Shown: piece after piece, positions 40,109 to 48,016 of the stretch
How the letters are laid out: each line of letters opens with the position of its first letter
Numbering within the stretch: the first letter of the stretch is position 1
DNA from: an uncultured Eubacteriales bacterium
GTDB lineage: Bacteria > Bacillota > Clostridia > Christensenellales > Aristaeellaceae
Assembly: GCA_900318145.1 (NCBI GenBank)
Contig: ONJM01000029.1
Coordinates: 1 to 57,541 of the forward strand
Reading direction: 5' to 3'
DNA length: 57,541 nt
Notes under the pieces: generated by a model
What the model was told of the DNA's origin: nothing
Seen by the model: the letters and a program-made list of their open reading frames with translations, nothing else
Databases searched by the model: none
Translations under genes and position numbers: made by a program

Positions 40109-41275
40109 TTACAGCACGATATCGCCCGGCCGGAATCCGGGAGGCAGGGGCTCTTCCTCCGTGAAGAGGAAGTCCGGATCCTCCAGTACCGGCAGGAAGG
40201 CTTCATAGGGGATGTGTTCAAACTCGCAGCCGTAGCTGCTCTGGCCGAACCATCCCCCTTCCTTTGCCCGCAGGTTCAGGTCCCGGGCAAACTTGGTGTG
40301 GTTGGAGCAGTCGTGCAGGACCACGGGCCAGCGCTCATCCGCCGCGGTTTTCATCAGGGACAGGGTCAGGTCCCGGCTGACGATGGGGCTGAGGTATCCA
40401 AGCCGGCAGAAATACATATTCTCCCCGAGATAGTTCGGGAGGTTGTTTTCGTTCAGGTGCAGCTCCGCGCAGTTGATGAAGTCAATGCCGGAGGAAAGGA
40501 TCCGGTCCTTCTTTGCCGCGAAGTCCGCGAAAAACTCCCGGGTCATGGGCGTTTCCACGCCCGTCTGCGGGATATACTTCTTCGCGGTCTCCATGGCGCG
40601 GAGCACCGGATCGGCGCAGCGGGTGGCGCCCAGGTTGAAGCGCAGCTCGTCCAGCCCGGCGTCCCCCAGGGCCTTCAGCTGTTCCTCCGTGGCGCCGATG
40701 CCGTTGGTGTACATATGCTGGTGCACGCCGGCCGCATGGAAGCGGGCGATGATTCCGTAGTATTTCTCAATCTCCGTGAAGGGCTCCAGGTATACGTAGG
40801 CGACGCCGGTGGGTTTGCGCTGGAGGGAGAAAAGCAGGGGCAGGTCCTCCTCCCGGTAGCGGGTGCCGCCGATTTCCCACATGCCCTCCCCGATGGGCGG
40901 AATGCTGTCCAGCAGGCCGTAATCGTAGCAGAAGGGGCAGGCCGCGTTGCACCGGTTGGTTTTGCGCACGGCGGAAAGTCCGCTGCCCAGCAGGCAGCTG
41001 CGGCAGCCGGCGGGGAACCGGTCCGCCGGGCCCAGGAACAGGGTGCAGGCCGGCCGGTCCGGGTCGTACGGAACGCCTTCCGGGCAGCCGGGAACCACGG
41101 CCCGCAGGCCGGGAATCTCCCGGAGCATTTCCGCCCGGCGGGCTTCCACCGCCGTTTCGATCTGCGCGAAAACGGCAAGGGCGATCTCCTGCTGGCGGCA
41201 GCCCAGGGGCTCCTCCTCCGGCAGGGAAGCAAAAAACCGGAACCAGTTCAGGGCGTCCCGCTTTGAGATTTTCAT
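40109..41275 (-). CDS. radical SAM protein of unknown function
   Basis: A 388-residue iron-sulfur enzyme with the radical SAM motif C109-x3-C113-x2-C116 (RCNAACPFCY), which binds the 4Fe-4S cluster and S-adenosylmethionine. Just before it, C91 and C94 (PAGCRSCLLG) form a CxxC that may bind another cluster or zinc. FNLGATRC and MYTNGIGATEEQLKAL fit the radical SAM barrel. No characteristic SPASM domain is visible at the C-terminus, and the substrate is unknown. AAAGGATG precedes the ATG at 41275. It is convergent with the lysA-like gene and stands alone. Confidence 0.78.
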   Translation of the reverse strand: MKISKRDALNWFRFFASLPEEEPLGCRQQEIALAVFAQIETAVEARRAEMLREIPGLRAVVPGCPEGVPYDPDRPACTLFLGPADRFPAGCRSCLLGSGLSAVRKTNRCNAACPFCYDYGLLDSIPPIGEGMWEIGGTRYREEDLPLLFSLQRKPTGVAYVYLEPFTEIEKYYGIIARFHAAGVHQHMYTNGIGATEEQLKALGDAGLDELRFNLGATRCADPVLRAMETAKKYIPQTGVETPMTREFFADFAAKKDRILSSGIDFINCAELHLNENNLPNYLGENMYFCRLGYLSPIVSRDLTLSLMKTAADERWPVVLHDCSNHTKFARDLNLRAKEGGWFGQSSYGCEFEHIPYEAFLPVLEDPDFLFTEEEPLPPGFRPGDIVL

Positions 41276-41340
41276 GGATCAGACATCCTTTCCGTGCCGC
41301 CCTTTCCGGGCGAATGTGTTTCAGAATTATTACAAAAAAG

Positions 41341-41369
41341 TTGACAACCTGCATTACTTATGGGAAAAT
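41341..41369 (+). promoter_or_regulatory. promoter of secreted SH3 protein gene
   Basis: Consensus TTGACA (41341-41346), a 17-bp spacer and GAAAAT (41364-41369), about 50 bp before the start. Confidence 0.6.
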
Positions 41370-41417
41370 AAGACAAGCGGATTTTCCGCGGATACCGATT
41401 TCGGAGGATTAACGCTG

Positions 41418-42569
41418 ATGAAGCGCATTGTATTCTGCATCATCCTGGCGGCTGTGCTGTGCGCGGCCGCGGCTGCTTTCGCCGCTGATCTGACCTGGAA
41501 CCAGGTCTGCACCCAGAAGACTTCCGCGGGGACCCAACTGTACGCGGAGATTGAGGGCCAGCTGGTGCAGTCCACGTTCCTGCCGGCGGGCACGTATATC
41601 CGCACCGCGGGCGGCAGCAAAGACGGGCTGACCTATATCGCCTACAGCATGGACAACGCCAATCCCCTGTACGGATACATCGACGGGTCCGTCATCGTTT
41701 CCGCGGTGACGAGCTACAGGCTGCCGGACGGCCGGGTTGTGTCCGTGCCGGAAGCCTGCGTGCGCAGCCGGGCCGCGCTGGCCATCTATCTGGACGTCGA
41801 GTACGGCATCACCCTGCAGGGCAATACGTATATCGACGGGGACGGCGTGGAGCACGATATCGGCAACGAGTCCATCCTGGAGGACCCGAGCGCGGCGCTG
41901 GGCGACGCGAAATGGGGCGCGGCGGTGGGCTGGGCCTACGCGAACAACGGCACCACCCGGACGTTCTGCAGGGACGACGAGGGGAATCAGACGGAGGTGC
42001 AGGTCAGCTATATGGGCCTGACCCGCTCCATGGTCGTGCTGAACGGGGAAAAGCAGCTGGTGGAAACCTGGCGGCTGAGCTGGGAGACGGAAGCGCCGGA
42101 AGGTAAAGTCCTGGCGATGATCGATCCCGAGAAGGTCAGCGGGCAGGGGGAAGCTTCCCTGCGGGCGAAGGACAGCAAGAAGTCCACGATCCTGAACAAG
42201 GTGGAGACCAACCGGGTCGTGCGCGTCATCAAAACCGGCAAAAACTGGACGCTGGTGGAGATCGACGACCCTGAAACGCCCCGGGGATACGTCCTGACCG
42301 ACGTGCTTTCGTTCTTCCCGAACCAGCCGATGGCCTATACCGCCGGCGTGGTCAGCGCTGCGGGAAAGACCAAGGGGCACGATCCCGTGACCGTCTACGC
42401 GGAGGACCACCAGGGCGCCCGCCGGCTGAAGACCCAGTTCGACCTGGGCCAGCCGCTGAGCATCTACTGCCAGAGCAGCGAAGGCTGGTCCGAGGTGGAC
42501 GTGGGCGGCTATCACGCGTTCATCCTGTCGAAGTATGTGACGCTGGACAGCCAGCTCGGCGCTGAATAA
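41418..42569 (+). CDS. secreted SH3-domain protein
   Basis: A 383-residue exported protein with a signal peptide (KRIVFCIILAAVLCAAAAAFAADL). An N-terminal SH3-like region (about 30-95) is followed by a central domain of unknown type with Trp/Tyr/Gly-rich strands. Two bacterial SH3 domains follow, one at about 235-295 (GEASLRAKDSKKSTILNKVETNRVVRVIKTGKNWTLVEID) and one at about 315-375. SH3b domains usually bind peptidoglycan peptides. No catalytic domain is seen. GGAGGA lies 10 nt before ATG 41418. An imperfect inverted repeat (42582-42596) lies just before the convergent neighbour. Confidence 0.7.
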   Translation: MKRIVFCIILAAVLCAAAAAFAADLTWNQVCTQKTSAGTQLYAEIEGQLVQSTFLPAGTYIRTAGGSKDGLTYIAYSMDNANPLYGYIDGSVIVSAVTSYRLPDGRVVSVPEACVRSRAALAIYLDVEYGITLQGNTYIDGDGVEHDIGNESILEDPSAALGDAKWGAAVGWAYANNGTTRTFCRDDEGNQTEVQVSYMGLTRSMVVLNGEKQLVETWRLSWETEAPEGKVLAMIDPEKVSGQGEASLRAKDSKKSTILNKVETNRVVRVIKTGKNWTLVEIDDPETPRGYVLTDVLSFFPNQPMAYTAGVVSAAGKTKGHDPVTVYAEDHQGARRLKTQFDLGQPLSIYCQSSEGWSEVDVGGYHAFILSKYVTLDSQLGAE

Positions 42570-42596
42570 AAGAAATAACCCGCCGGGGAATCCGGC

Positions 42597-43535
42597 TTAT
42601 TCCGTGAAACAGAGAATGTCAGCCACCTGCTGCCGGTTCGGGGCCAGCAGGGTCAGGCCGGCATTTTTCTTTTTCTGCCGGTAAATCAGCGTGGCGGAAT
42701 ATCCGCCGTCCAGGTTGTAGACCCATTCTGTTTCAAAATGCGTGAAGAAAAAAGTATTGATCCGGTGCAGGCTCAGACCGCTGGAATCCGTCCGGTTGGG
42801 CACGTGCAGCATCAGGTAGTTGTTCCGGTTAACCCGGGCGATCACCGCCCGGGGATACCGGGTGTCCGCCAGCTCCCAGGTGCCCTGCTCCGGCAGCGTG
42901 TCCACGCCGCCCTCCTGCAGGACGCACTGCTCAAAAAAAGCCCAGGTCTGCTTCGGGTCCATGGCCAGCACGGTGTCGTTTGCCGTGCCCCGGTGCAGGG
43001 TGATGCCCGCGTCCGTCAGGGCCAGCCCGTGGAAGGGGACGCCCTCCAGGTTCCGCAGCACCTCCCCGTCGGTGACCACCAGGGAGCCCAGGGTGGTGTT
43101 GAAGTAGTCGCTGCTTTCCCCCGGATATCCCTCCGGAAGGTCCGGATACGCCTTGGTGATATATCCGCTGGCGTTGGTGGACAGCACGGCGCCGGGGATT
43201 TTTGCCGTGAGCTTCCGCGGGTTCGCTTCCCGCCCCCAGTTTTCGCCCCAGGGGGCGTTCGCCTTCCGGATCTGGCGCGCCGGATCCCGCACCCAGACCT
43301 TGGTCAGGAGGCACAGCACCCCGTCCAGGGTAAAGCTCTCGATGGACCAGATCAGCGTGTCCGATTCGTAGCGGACGGAATCCTTTTTGTCAAAGGCGTA
43401 TTCCGCCGGCGGGTATTCCTCGTCCTCCGCCGTGAAGCCGGTGAGGACGTCCTCTTCGGCGCGGGCGGCGGGCAGCAGCAACACGAGCGCCGCCAGCAGG
43501 CACAGCAGCCGCCGGACAGCAGGTTTATTGCTCAC
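42597..43535 (-). CDS. secreted phosphodiester glycosidase-family protein (NAGPA-like)
   Basis: A 312-residue exported protein of the NAGPA/DUF2233 family, whose members cleave N-acetylglucosamine-1-phosphodiester bonds or act on glycans. NLDGGYSATLIY near the C-terminus is the family's NLDGGxS signature, and LSTNASGYI and GSLVVTDGEVLRN are typical. A hydrophobic signal segment follows the start (RRLLCLLAALVLLLPAARAEED). GTG at 43535 is preferred: AAGGAAG lies about 9 nt upstream, whereas ATG 43556 abuts a GGAGG. The coding region overlaps the small membrane protein gene by 11 nt, so the two are coupled. Confidence 0.75.
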   Translation of the reverse strand: MSNKPAVRRLLCLLAALVLLLPAARAEEDVLTGFTAEDEEYPPAEYAFDKKDSVRYESDTLIWSIESFTLDGVLCLLTKVWVRDPARQIRKANAPWGENWGREANPRKLTAKIPGAVLSTNASGYITKAYPDLPEGYPGESSDYFNTTLGSLVVTDGEVLRNLEGVPFHGLALTDAGITLHRGTANDTVLAMDPKQTWAFFEQCVLQEGGVDTLPEQGTWELADTRYPRAVIARVNRNNYLMLHVPNRTDSSGLSLHRINTFFFTHFETEWVYNLDGGYSATLIYRQKKKNAGLTLLAPNRQQVADILCFTE

Positions 43536-43731
43536 TTTTTCCGTCTTCCTTCTCATTCCTCCGGCTGATCATCCAGGCCGCCCCTATAATCCCCAGCCCC
43601 AGCAGGAACAGGATGCTCCCGATTTCGATCATCAGCCTGCCCGCGTCCGTATGGATATTCATTCCGACAATACTCACCACCAGCCCGGCAACCCACAGGA
43701 TGCCGCCCGGCAGCACCAGCCTCTTGTTCAT
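43525..43731 (-). CDS. small two-helix membrane protein
   Basis: A 68-residue protein with two hydrophobic segments (PGGILWVAGLVVSIVGMNI and IGSILFLLGLGIIGAAWMI) and a charged tail (RRNEKEDGKSEQ). GGAGGAAG precedes ATG 43731. It overlaps the phosphodiester glycosidase start by 11 nt on the same strand. No family is recognised; it could be a membrane partner of the secreted enzyme. Confidence 0.65.
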   Translation of the reverse strand: MNKRLVLPGGILWVAGLVVSIVGMNIHTDAGRLMIEIGSILFLLGLGIIGAAWMISRRNEKEDGKSEQ

Positions 43732-43817
43732 GGAAACTTCCTCCGTATATTGCGTGTGTTCCGCTTCATTGTACCTGTTCGGGCGGATGCCGTCAATGAC
43801 CGGCCGGCGGGTCCGGC

Positions 43818-43846
43818 TTGCCAGTATCCGCTGAAAAGTGTATAAT
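43818..43846 (+). promoter_or_regulatory. murA promoter
   Basis: TTGCCA (43818-43823), a 17-bp spacer and TATAAT (43841-43846). Confidence 0.75.
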
Positions 43847-43887
43847 ATTAAGACAAATGCGGAAGTTCCGGCAGGAGGTGGAATTCC

Positions 43888-45153
43888 TTGGGTAAAGAGC
43901 GGATGCTTGTAACCGGCGGCCATTCACTGGAAGGGCAGGTCCGGGTCAGCGGCGGCAAGAACACGGCTGTCGCGGTCATTCCGGCTACGCTGCTTTGCGA
44001 CGAGCCCTGCACGATCGAGAACCTGCCGGACATTGAGGACGTCCACGCCCTGGCGGATATCCTGCGGGAGCTCGGGGCGAAGGTGGATTACGAGCCCGGC
44101 CGGATGATGCGGGTGGATCCCCGTCCGGCGGAAGGGACCTCCATTTCCTACCATAACGCGCAGCGCCTGCGCGCCAGCTATTATCTCCTGGGCGCGCTGC
44201 TGGGCCGCTGCGGAAAAGCGAAGATTCCCACGCCCGGCGGTTGCGAAATCGGCACCCGCCCCGTGGACCAGCACCTGAAGGGCTTCCAGGCCATCGGCGC
44301 GGAGGCCGGGGAAATCGGCGGAATCCTGACCGCCGAGTGCGACAACCTGACCGGCGGCGACGTGTTCTTCGACATGGTCACCGTGGGCGCCACGGTGAAC
44401 GTGATGCTGGCCGCCTCCAGGGCGAAGGGCAACACCGTGATTTACAACGCGGCCAAGGAGCCGCATATCGTCGACCTGGCGAACTTCCTGAACAGCATGG
44501 GCGCGCGCATCCGGGGCGCCGGAACCGACACGATCCGGATCCGGGGCGTGCAGCATATGCACGGCAGCACCTACGCCGTCATTCCGGACCAGATTGAGAC
44601 CGGGACCCTGATGATCGCCGCGGCCGCCACCGGCGGGGACGTGATCATCAGCGGCTGCATCCCGACGCATATGGATTCGCTGAGCGCGAAGCTGCTGGAA
44701 ATGGGCGTCAAGGTGACGGATCAGGACGACGCGATCCGGGTCCACGTGGTGGGCCCGCGCCGGGCGATCAACGTCCAGACCAAGGTGTATCCCGGTTTCC
44801 CGACGGACCTGCAGCAGCCCATGAGCGCGCTGCTGACCACCGCCAGGGGAACCAGTATCGTCACGGAAAACATTTTTGAGCAGCGGTTCCGCCATCTGGA
44901 CGAAATCCGCCGGATGGGCGCCCATGTCCGGGTGATGGGCCGCAGCGCTATCATTGAAGGCGTTCCGGAGCTGTACAGCGCGCCGATGACCGCCACGGAC
45001 CTGCGGGCGGGCGCCGCGCTGATCATCGCCAGCCTGATGGCCCGCGGAACATCTGAAATCTACGAGCCCGGGTATATTGACCGCGGATACGAGCATATCG
45101 AGGATAAACTGCGTTCCCTCGGCGCGGAAATCAGGCGTGAGCCGGTGCTTTGA
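43888..45153 (+). CDS. murA: UDP-N-acetylglucosamine 1-carboxyvinyltransferase MurA
   Basis: First committed enzyme of peptidoglycan synthesis: adds enolpyruvate from PEP to UDP-GlcNAc. 421 residues in the two-domain EPT fold. Catalytic Cys119 lies in GGCEIGTRPVDQHL, the residue alkylated by fosfomycin; its presence predicts sensitivity of this copy. The N-terminal SGGKNTAVAVIPATLL and C-terminal GTSIVTENIFEQRFRHLDE are standard. Translation starts at TTG 43888, 8 nt after AGGAGGTG; the first internal ATG at 43903 has no such site. A J-domain gene follows after 17 bp. Confidence 0.96.
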   Translation: MGKERMLVTGGHSLEGQVRVSGGKNTAVAVIPATLLCDEPCTIENLPDIEDVHALADILRELGAKVDYEPGRMMRVDPRPAEGTSISYHNAQRLRASYYLLGALLGRCGKAKIPTPGGCEIGTRPVDQHLKGFQAIGAEAGEIGGILTAECDNLTGGDVFFDMVTVGATVNVMLAASRAKGNTVIYNAAKEPHIVDLANFLNSMGARIRGAGTDTIRIRGVQHMHGSTYAVIPDQIETGTLMIAAAATGGDVIISGCIPTHMDSLSAKLLEMGVKVTDQDDAIRVHVVGPRRAINVQTKVYPGFPTDLQQPMSALLTTARGTSIVTENIFEQRFRHLDEIRRMGAHVRVMGRSAIIEGVPELYSAPMTATDLRAGAALIIASLMARGTSEIYEPGYIDRGYEHIEDKLRSLGAEIRREPVL

Positions 45154-45170
45154 CCGGAAGGGAGATATTC

Positions 45171-45695
45171 ATGAACAATCCGTTCGAGGTGCTGGGGCTG
45201 AAGGGATGGGCGGATCCCGAGGAAATCCGGTCCGCCTACCGGACACTGGTGAAGCAGTGCCACCCGGACATGATCCAGGACCCTTCGCAGAAGGAGGAAG
45301 CGCAGCGGCGCATGGTGGCGCTGAATCTGGCCTATGAGGAAGCGCTGCGGCTGGCCTCCCCCCGGGGACAGATGCCGGCCGTTCCGGAGCTGACTCCGGC
45401 CGAAGCCATGCTTATGGCGAAGCGCTATCTGGCCGGCGACAATCCGGAAGCCGCCCTGCGGCAGCTGCTGCGCTGCACCGAGCGGGACGGGGACTGGTAC
45501 TACCTGCAGGGCAAGGCGCTGATGGCCATGGACCAGTTTGAAAGTGCCCATCAGTCCTTCCGGGAGGCCGTGCGAAGGTGCCCGGACAACAACGTATACC
45601 GCAGCGGCGCCCTCGCCGCCGTGGTGGCCCAGCGGGAAGCGGAAACGCTCCACGGAAAAGTGAAGAAAGTGCTGAAAAGCTTCAGAAAAAAGTAA
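45171..45695 (+). CDS. J-domain (DnaJ-like) protein with TPR-like C-terminus
   Basis: A 174-residue cytoplasmic protein. Residues 3-65 form a J domain with the obligatory HPD at 31-33 (KQCHPDMIQD), so it should stimulate a DnaK-type Hsp70. Residues 75-150 look like helical TPR-type repeats (EAMLMAKRYLAGDNPEAALRQLLRC, YYLQGKALMAMDQFESAHQSFREAV). It lacks the Gly/Phe and zinc-finger regions of true DnaJ and so is a specialised co-chaperone. AAGGGAG precedes the ATG; co-transcribed with murA. A terminator hairpin follows. Confidence 0.8.
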   Translation: MNNPFEVLGLKGWADPEEIRSAYRTLVKQCHPDMIQDPSQKEEAQRRMVALNLAYEEALRLASPRGQMPAVPELTPAEAMLMAKRYLAGDNPEAALRQLLRCTERDGDWYYLQGKALMAMDQFESAHQSFREAVRRCPDNNVYRSGALAAVVAQREAETLHGKVKKVLKSFRKK

Positions 45696-45717
45696 GCCGC
45701 CCGTTGCGGGCGGCTTA
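45693..45717. terminator. bidirectional terminator between J-domain gene and permease gene
   Basis: An 11-bp perfect stem (45693-45703 with 45707-45717) with a 3-nt loop. The T-run is on the minus-strand side (from the A-run at 45686-45691), so it works best for the permease gene. Confidence 0.75.
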
Positions 45718-45734
45718 AAATATTGCCTTGTTTC

Positions 45735-47045
45735 TCAGACGAAGGGGTTGCCGTTCGCGGGCTTCTGTTTGTCTGAAATCCGCAGGAAGATGAAGCCCAG
45801 GGCGAAGAAGACGGCCAGGGAGGCCACCGCGATGTTGATGGTGCCGCCGGCCAGCTTGACCCAGGCGATGACCGCGGAGCCGAGGAAGGAAGCGCCCTTG
45901 GCGAAGATGTCGTAGATGCCGAAGTATTCCCCGGAGTTTTCCGGCGGAATGATCTTGGAATAATAGGAGCGGGACAGGGACTGGATGGAGCCCTGGAAGC
46001 AGCCCACGCCGAAGGCCAGAATGCCGAAGTGCCAGATGGTGGTGAGCGTCAGCGCGTAGAGGCAGACGCAGAAGTAACCGACGATGCACACCAGGATCAG
46101 CGGCACCGTTTTATGCTTTTTGGACAGGCTCGCGAACACCAGGGAACCGACCCACGCGACCACCTGGGTCGCCAGCAGGAAGACCACCTGGCCCACCGTG
46201 TTCAGCCCCAGGTCGGTGCCGATGTTGATGCAGTTGTCGATGATGGTGCCCACGCCGTCGATGTAGAGGAAGAAGGCGAGCAGGAAGAAGAGCACCTTCC
46301 TGTCGCTGACGGCGATCTTCTTCAGCGTGCGGCCGATCTGCCGGAAGGCGGCGCCGACCGCGCCCTTTTCAGCTTCCACGTAGTTGATCTGCTTGTAGTT
46401 TTTGATCAGCGGCACCGTCACCAGGAACCACCAGATGCCGGTGACGGCGAAGCCGATGATCTTCGACCAGCTGCCGGGCAGGATGCCCATCTTGACACCG
46501 GCGTCGTTCACCGGGCCCAGCATCTGCGTGTCCGGGCCAAGCACATAGGCGATCAGGGCGATGGTGAAGGGAATGCAGGAGCCGATATAGCCCCAGGCGT
46601 AACCGTAGGAGGAAACCTGGTCCATCCGTTCGTCGATGGTTACGTCGTTCAGCATGGAATCGTAGAAGGTGAGCGACGCGGAATAGCAGATCTTGGACAG
46701 CACGTAAATGACGATGAAAGCGACCCAGCCGGCCGCGAACCCGTTGATGATGCAGCCGGTCACCCCCAGCGCCACGGAGGTGGTGAAGAAGATCTTCTTG
46801 ACGCCCTTGTGGTCCGCCAGGGCGCCCAGCACCGGGCCCAGCAGCGCGACCACGATGGTGACGACGGCGATGGCGATGGAATAATAGGCCGTGGCCTGGT
46901 CGCCGTTGATCTTCCCGGGGCCTTCCCCGATGGCCAGGGCTTTGAACCAGATGGGAATCAGGGAACACGCCAGCATCGTGAAGGCGGAATTCCCCACGTC
47001 GTAGAGTACCCAGGATTTTTCCGCTTTGGTCAGATTTTTGAACAT
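45735..47045 (-). CDS. Atg22/UMF1-like major facilitator permease
   Basis: Membrane protein of 436 residues with about twelve hydrophobic segments. The start KAEKSWVLYDVGNSAFTMLACSLIPIWF and the DHKGVKKIFF loop (MFS motif A position) match the Atg22-like branch of the MFS. In yeast this branch exports amino acids from the vacuole; bacterial substrates are unknown. GGGAGGAAA precedes ATG 47045. The upstream region is unusually A-rich on the plus strand and carries three phased AAGTGGGA repeats. Confidence 0.8.
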   Translation of the reverse strand: MFKNLTKAEKSWVLYDVGNSAFTMLACSLIPIWFKALAIGEGPGKINGDQATAYYSIAIAVVTIVVALLGPVLGALADHKGVKKIFFTTSVALGVTGCIINGFAAGWVAFIVIYVLSKICYSASLTFYDSMLNDVTIDERMDQVSSYGYAWGYIGSCIPFTIALIAYVLGPDTQMLGPVNDAGVKMGILPGSWSKIIGFAVTGIWWFLVTVPLIKNYKQINYVEAEKGAVGAAFRQIGRTLKKIAVSDRKVLFFLLAFFLYIDGVGTIIDNCINIGTDLGLNTVGQVVFLLATQVVAWVGSLVFASLSKKHKTVPLILVCIVGYFCVCLYALTLTTIWHFGILAFGVGCFQGSIQSLSRSYYSKIIPPENSGEYFGIYDIFAKGASFLGSAVIAWVKLAGGTINIAVASLAVFFALGFIFLRISDKQKPANGNPFV

Positions 47046-47161
47046 CGCTGTTTCCTCCCGGTTGTTTGTCCTTTGCATACATCTTACTATAAAACGGTAA
47101 AAACGGAAAGGGAAATCTTAAGGCGGAGGAAACGCGTCCTTCCGGAAACAAAAATGTAAAA

Positions 47162-47264
47162 AAGTGGGAAAACAAAAAACAAACCGGATATTACGCGATA
47201 AAGAAGTGGGATGAAACACCCATTCAAAGAGCAAAACAAAAACGGAAACCGCGAGAAAGTGGGA
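47162..47264. repeat. three helically phased AAGTGGGA repeats
   Basis: AAGTGGGA occurs at 47162-47169, 47204-47211 and 47257-47264, with start-to-start distances of 42 and 53 bp (about four and five helix turns). They lie in the A-rich 288-bp gap between the Nudix gene and the permease gene. They may be binding sites controlling the permease, or simple-sequence drift. Confidence 0.4.
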
Positions 47265-47283
47265 AACAACAGAAATCCGTGAA

Positions 47284-47310
47284 CAAAAAAAGAAGCGCCG
47301 CGGGGCGCTT
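47284..47310 (-). terminator. terminator of Nudix hydrolase gene
   Basis: Stem AAGCGCC/GGCGCTT (47293-47299 and 47304-47310). Read on the minus strand it is followed by a T-rich run, complement of the A-run at 47284-47291. Confidence 0.85.
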
Positions 47311-47333
47311 CATAAAGGCTTTGTAAAGAACGG

Positions 47334-47900
47334 TTACAGGCCGAGGATTCTCGCGGCCTTCAGGATGCAGACCTGGGTCTTCGCGTCGGTGATCTTTCCG
47401 GACATCACGTCCTCCACCAGATCCTTCAGCGGAATGGAATACACATCCAGGAACTCGTCCTCGTCCAGGCTTTGGTCGCCCTTTTTCAGGTCCCTTGCCA
47501 GGTACATGGTAATGTATTCGTCGCTGTAGGCCGGGGCGGCGTAGAATCCGCCGATCTCCGTCCAGGAGGCGGCGGTGTAGCCGGTTTCCTCCCGCAGCTC
47601 CCGCTGGATGGCGGAGAGCCGGTCCTCATCGGCGGAGTCCAGCTTGCCGGCGGGGATCTCCAGGATCACCTGATCCGGCGGATAGCGGTACTGGCGCTCC
47701 ATGATCACGTCCCCGTTATCCAGCACGGGGATCACGCATACGGCGCCGATGTGCCGGATGACCTCCCGCACGGCGCCGTTGCCGTTGGGCAGGCGCACGG
47801 TGTCCCGCTGCACATGCAGGATGATCCCGTCAAAAACGTCCTCCGAGCCGGTGCGGACTTCCCGCAGGCGGCGGTTTTCTTCCTCTGCGTTGTACTGCAT
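47334..47900 (-). CDS. Nudix hydrolase, ADP-ribose pyrophosphatase type
   Basis: A 188-residue enzyme predicted to split ADP-ribose or similar nucleoside diphosphates into AMP and a sugar phosphate. The Nudix box reads AGKLDSADEDRLSAIQREL followed by REETGY, with metal-binding REL-REE intact. Compared with the consensus G-x5-E there is one extra residue (G-x6-E). The N-terminal strand region and APAYSDEYITMYLA are as in NudF-like proteins. It follows alaS on the same strand; a hairpin (47981-48016) lies between them. Confidence 0.88.
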   Translation of the reverse strand: MQYNAEEENRRLREVRTGSEDVFDGIILHVQRDTVRLPNGNGAVREVIRHIGAVCVIPVLDNGDVIMERQYRYPPDQVILEIPAGKLDSADEDRLSAIQRELREETGYTAASWTEIGGFYAAPAYSDEYITMYLARDLKKGDQSLDEDEFLDVYSIPLKDLVEDVMSGKITDAKTQVCILKAARILGL

Positions 47901-47980
47901 AATGGATTCTCTCTTCCTCTGCGATCGCTGTTACCCATCCTTGCCGCGCTTTGCTTGCAACGATGGACAGCTGTAGCATG

Positions 47981-48016
47981 GGAAGCACGGTACGTGCCTT
48001 AGGCGCGTGTGCTTCC
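47981..48016 (-). terminator. hairpin immediately downstream of alaS
   Basis: GGAAGCAC (47981-47988) pairs with GTGCTTCC (48009-48016), and an inner seven-pair stem (one wobble) extends it across a 3-nt bulge. It begins one base after the alaS stop codon on the minus strand. No T-run follows, so it may protect the mRNA end rather than terminate. Confidence 0.5.
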
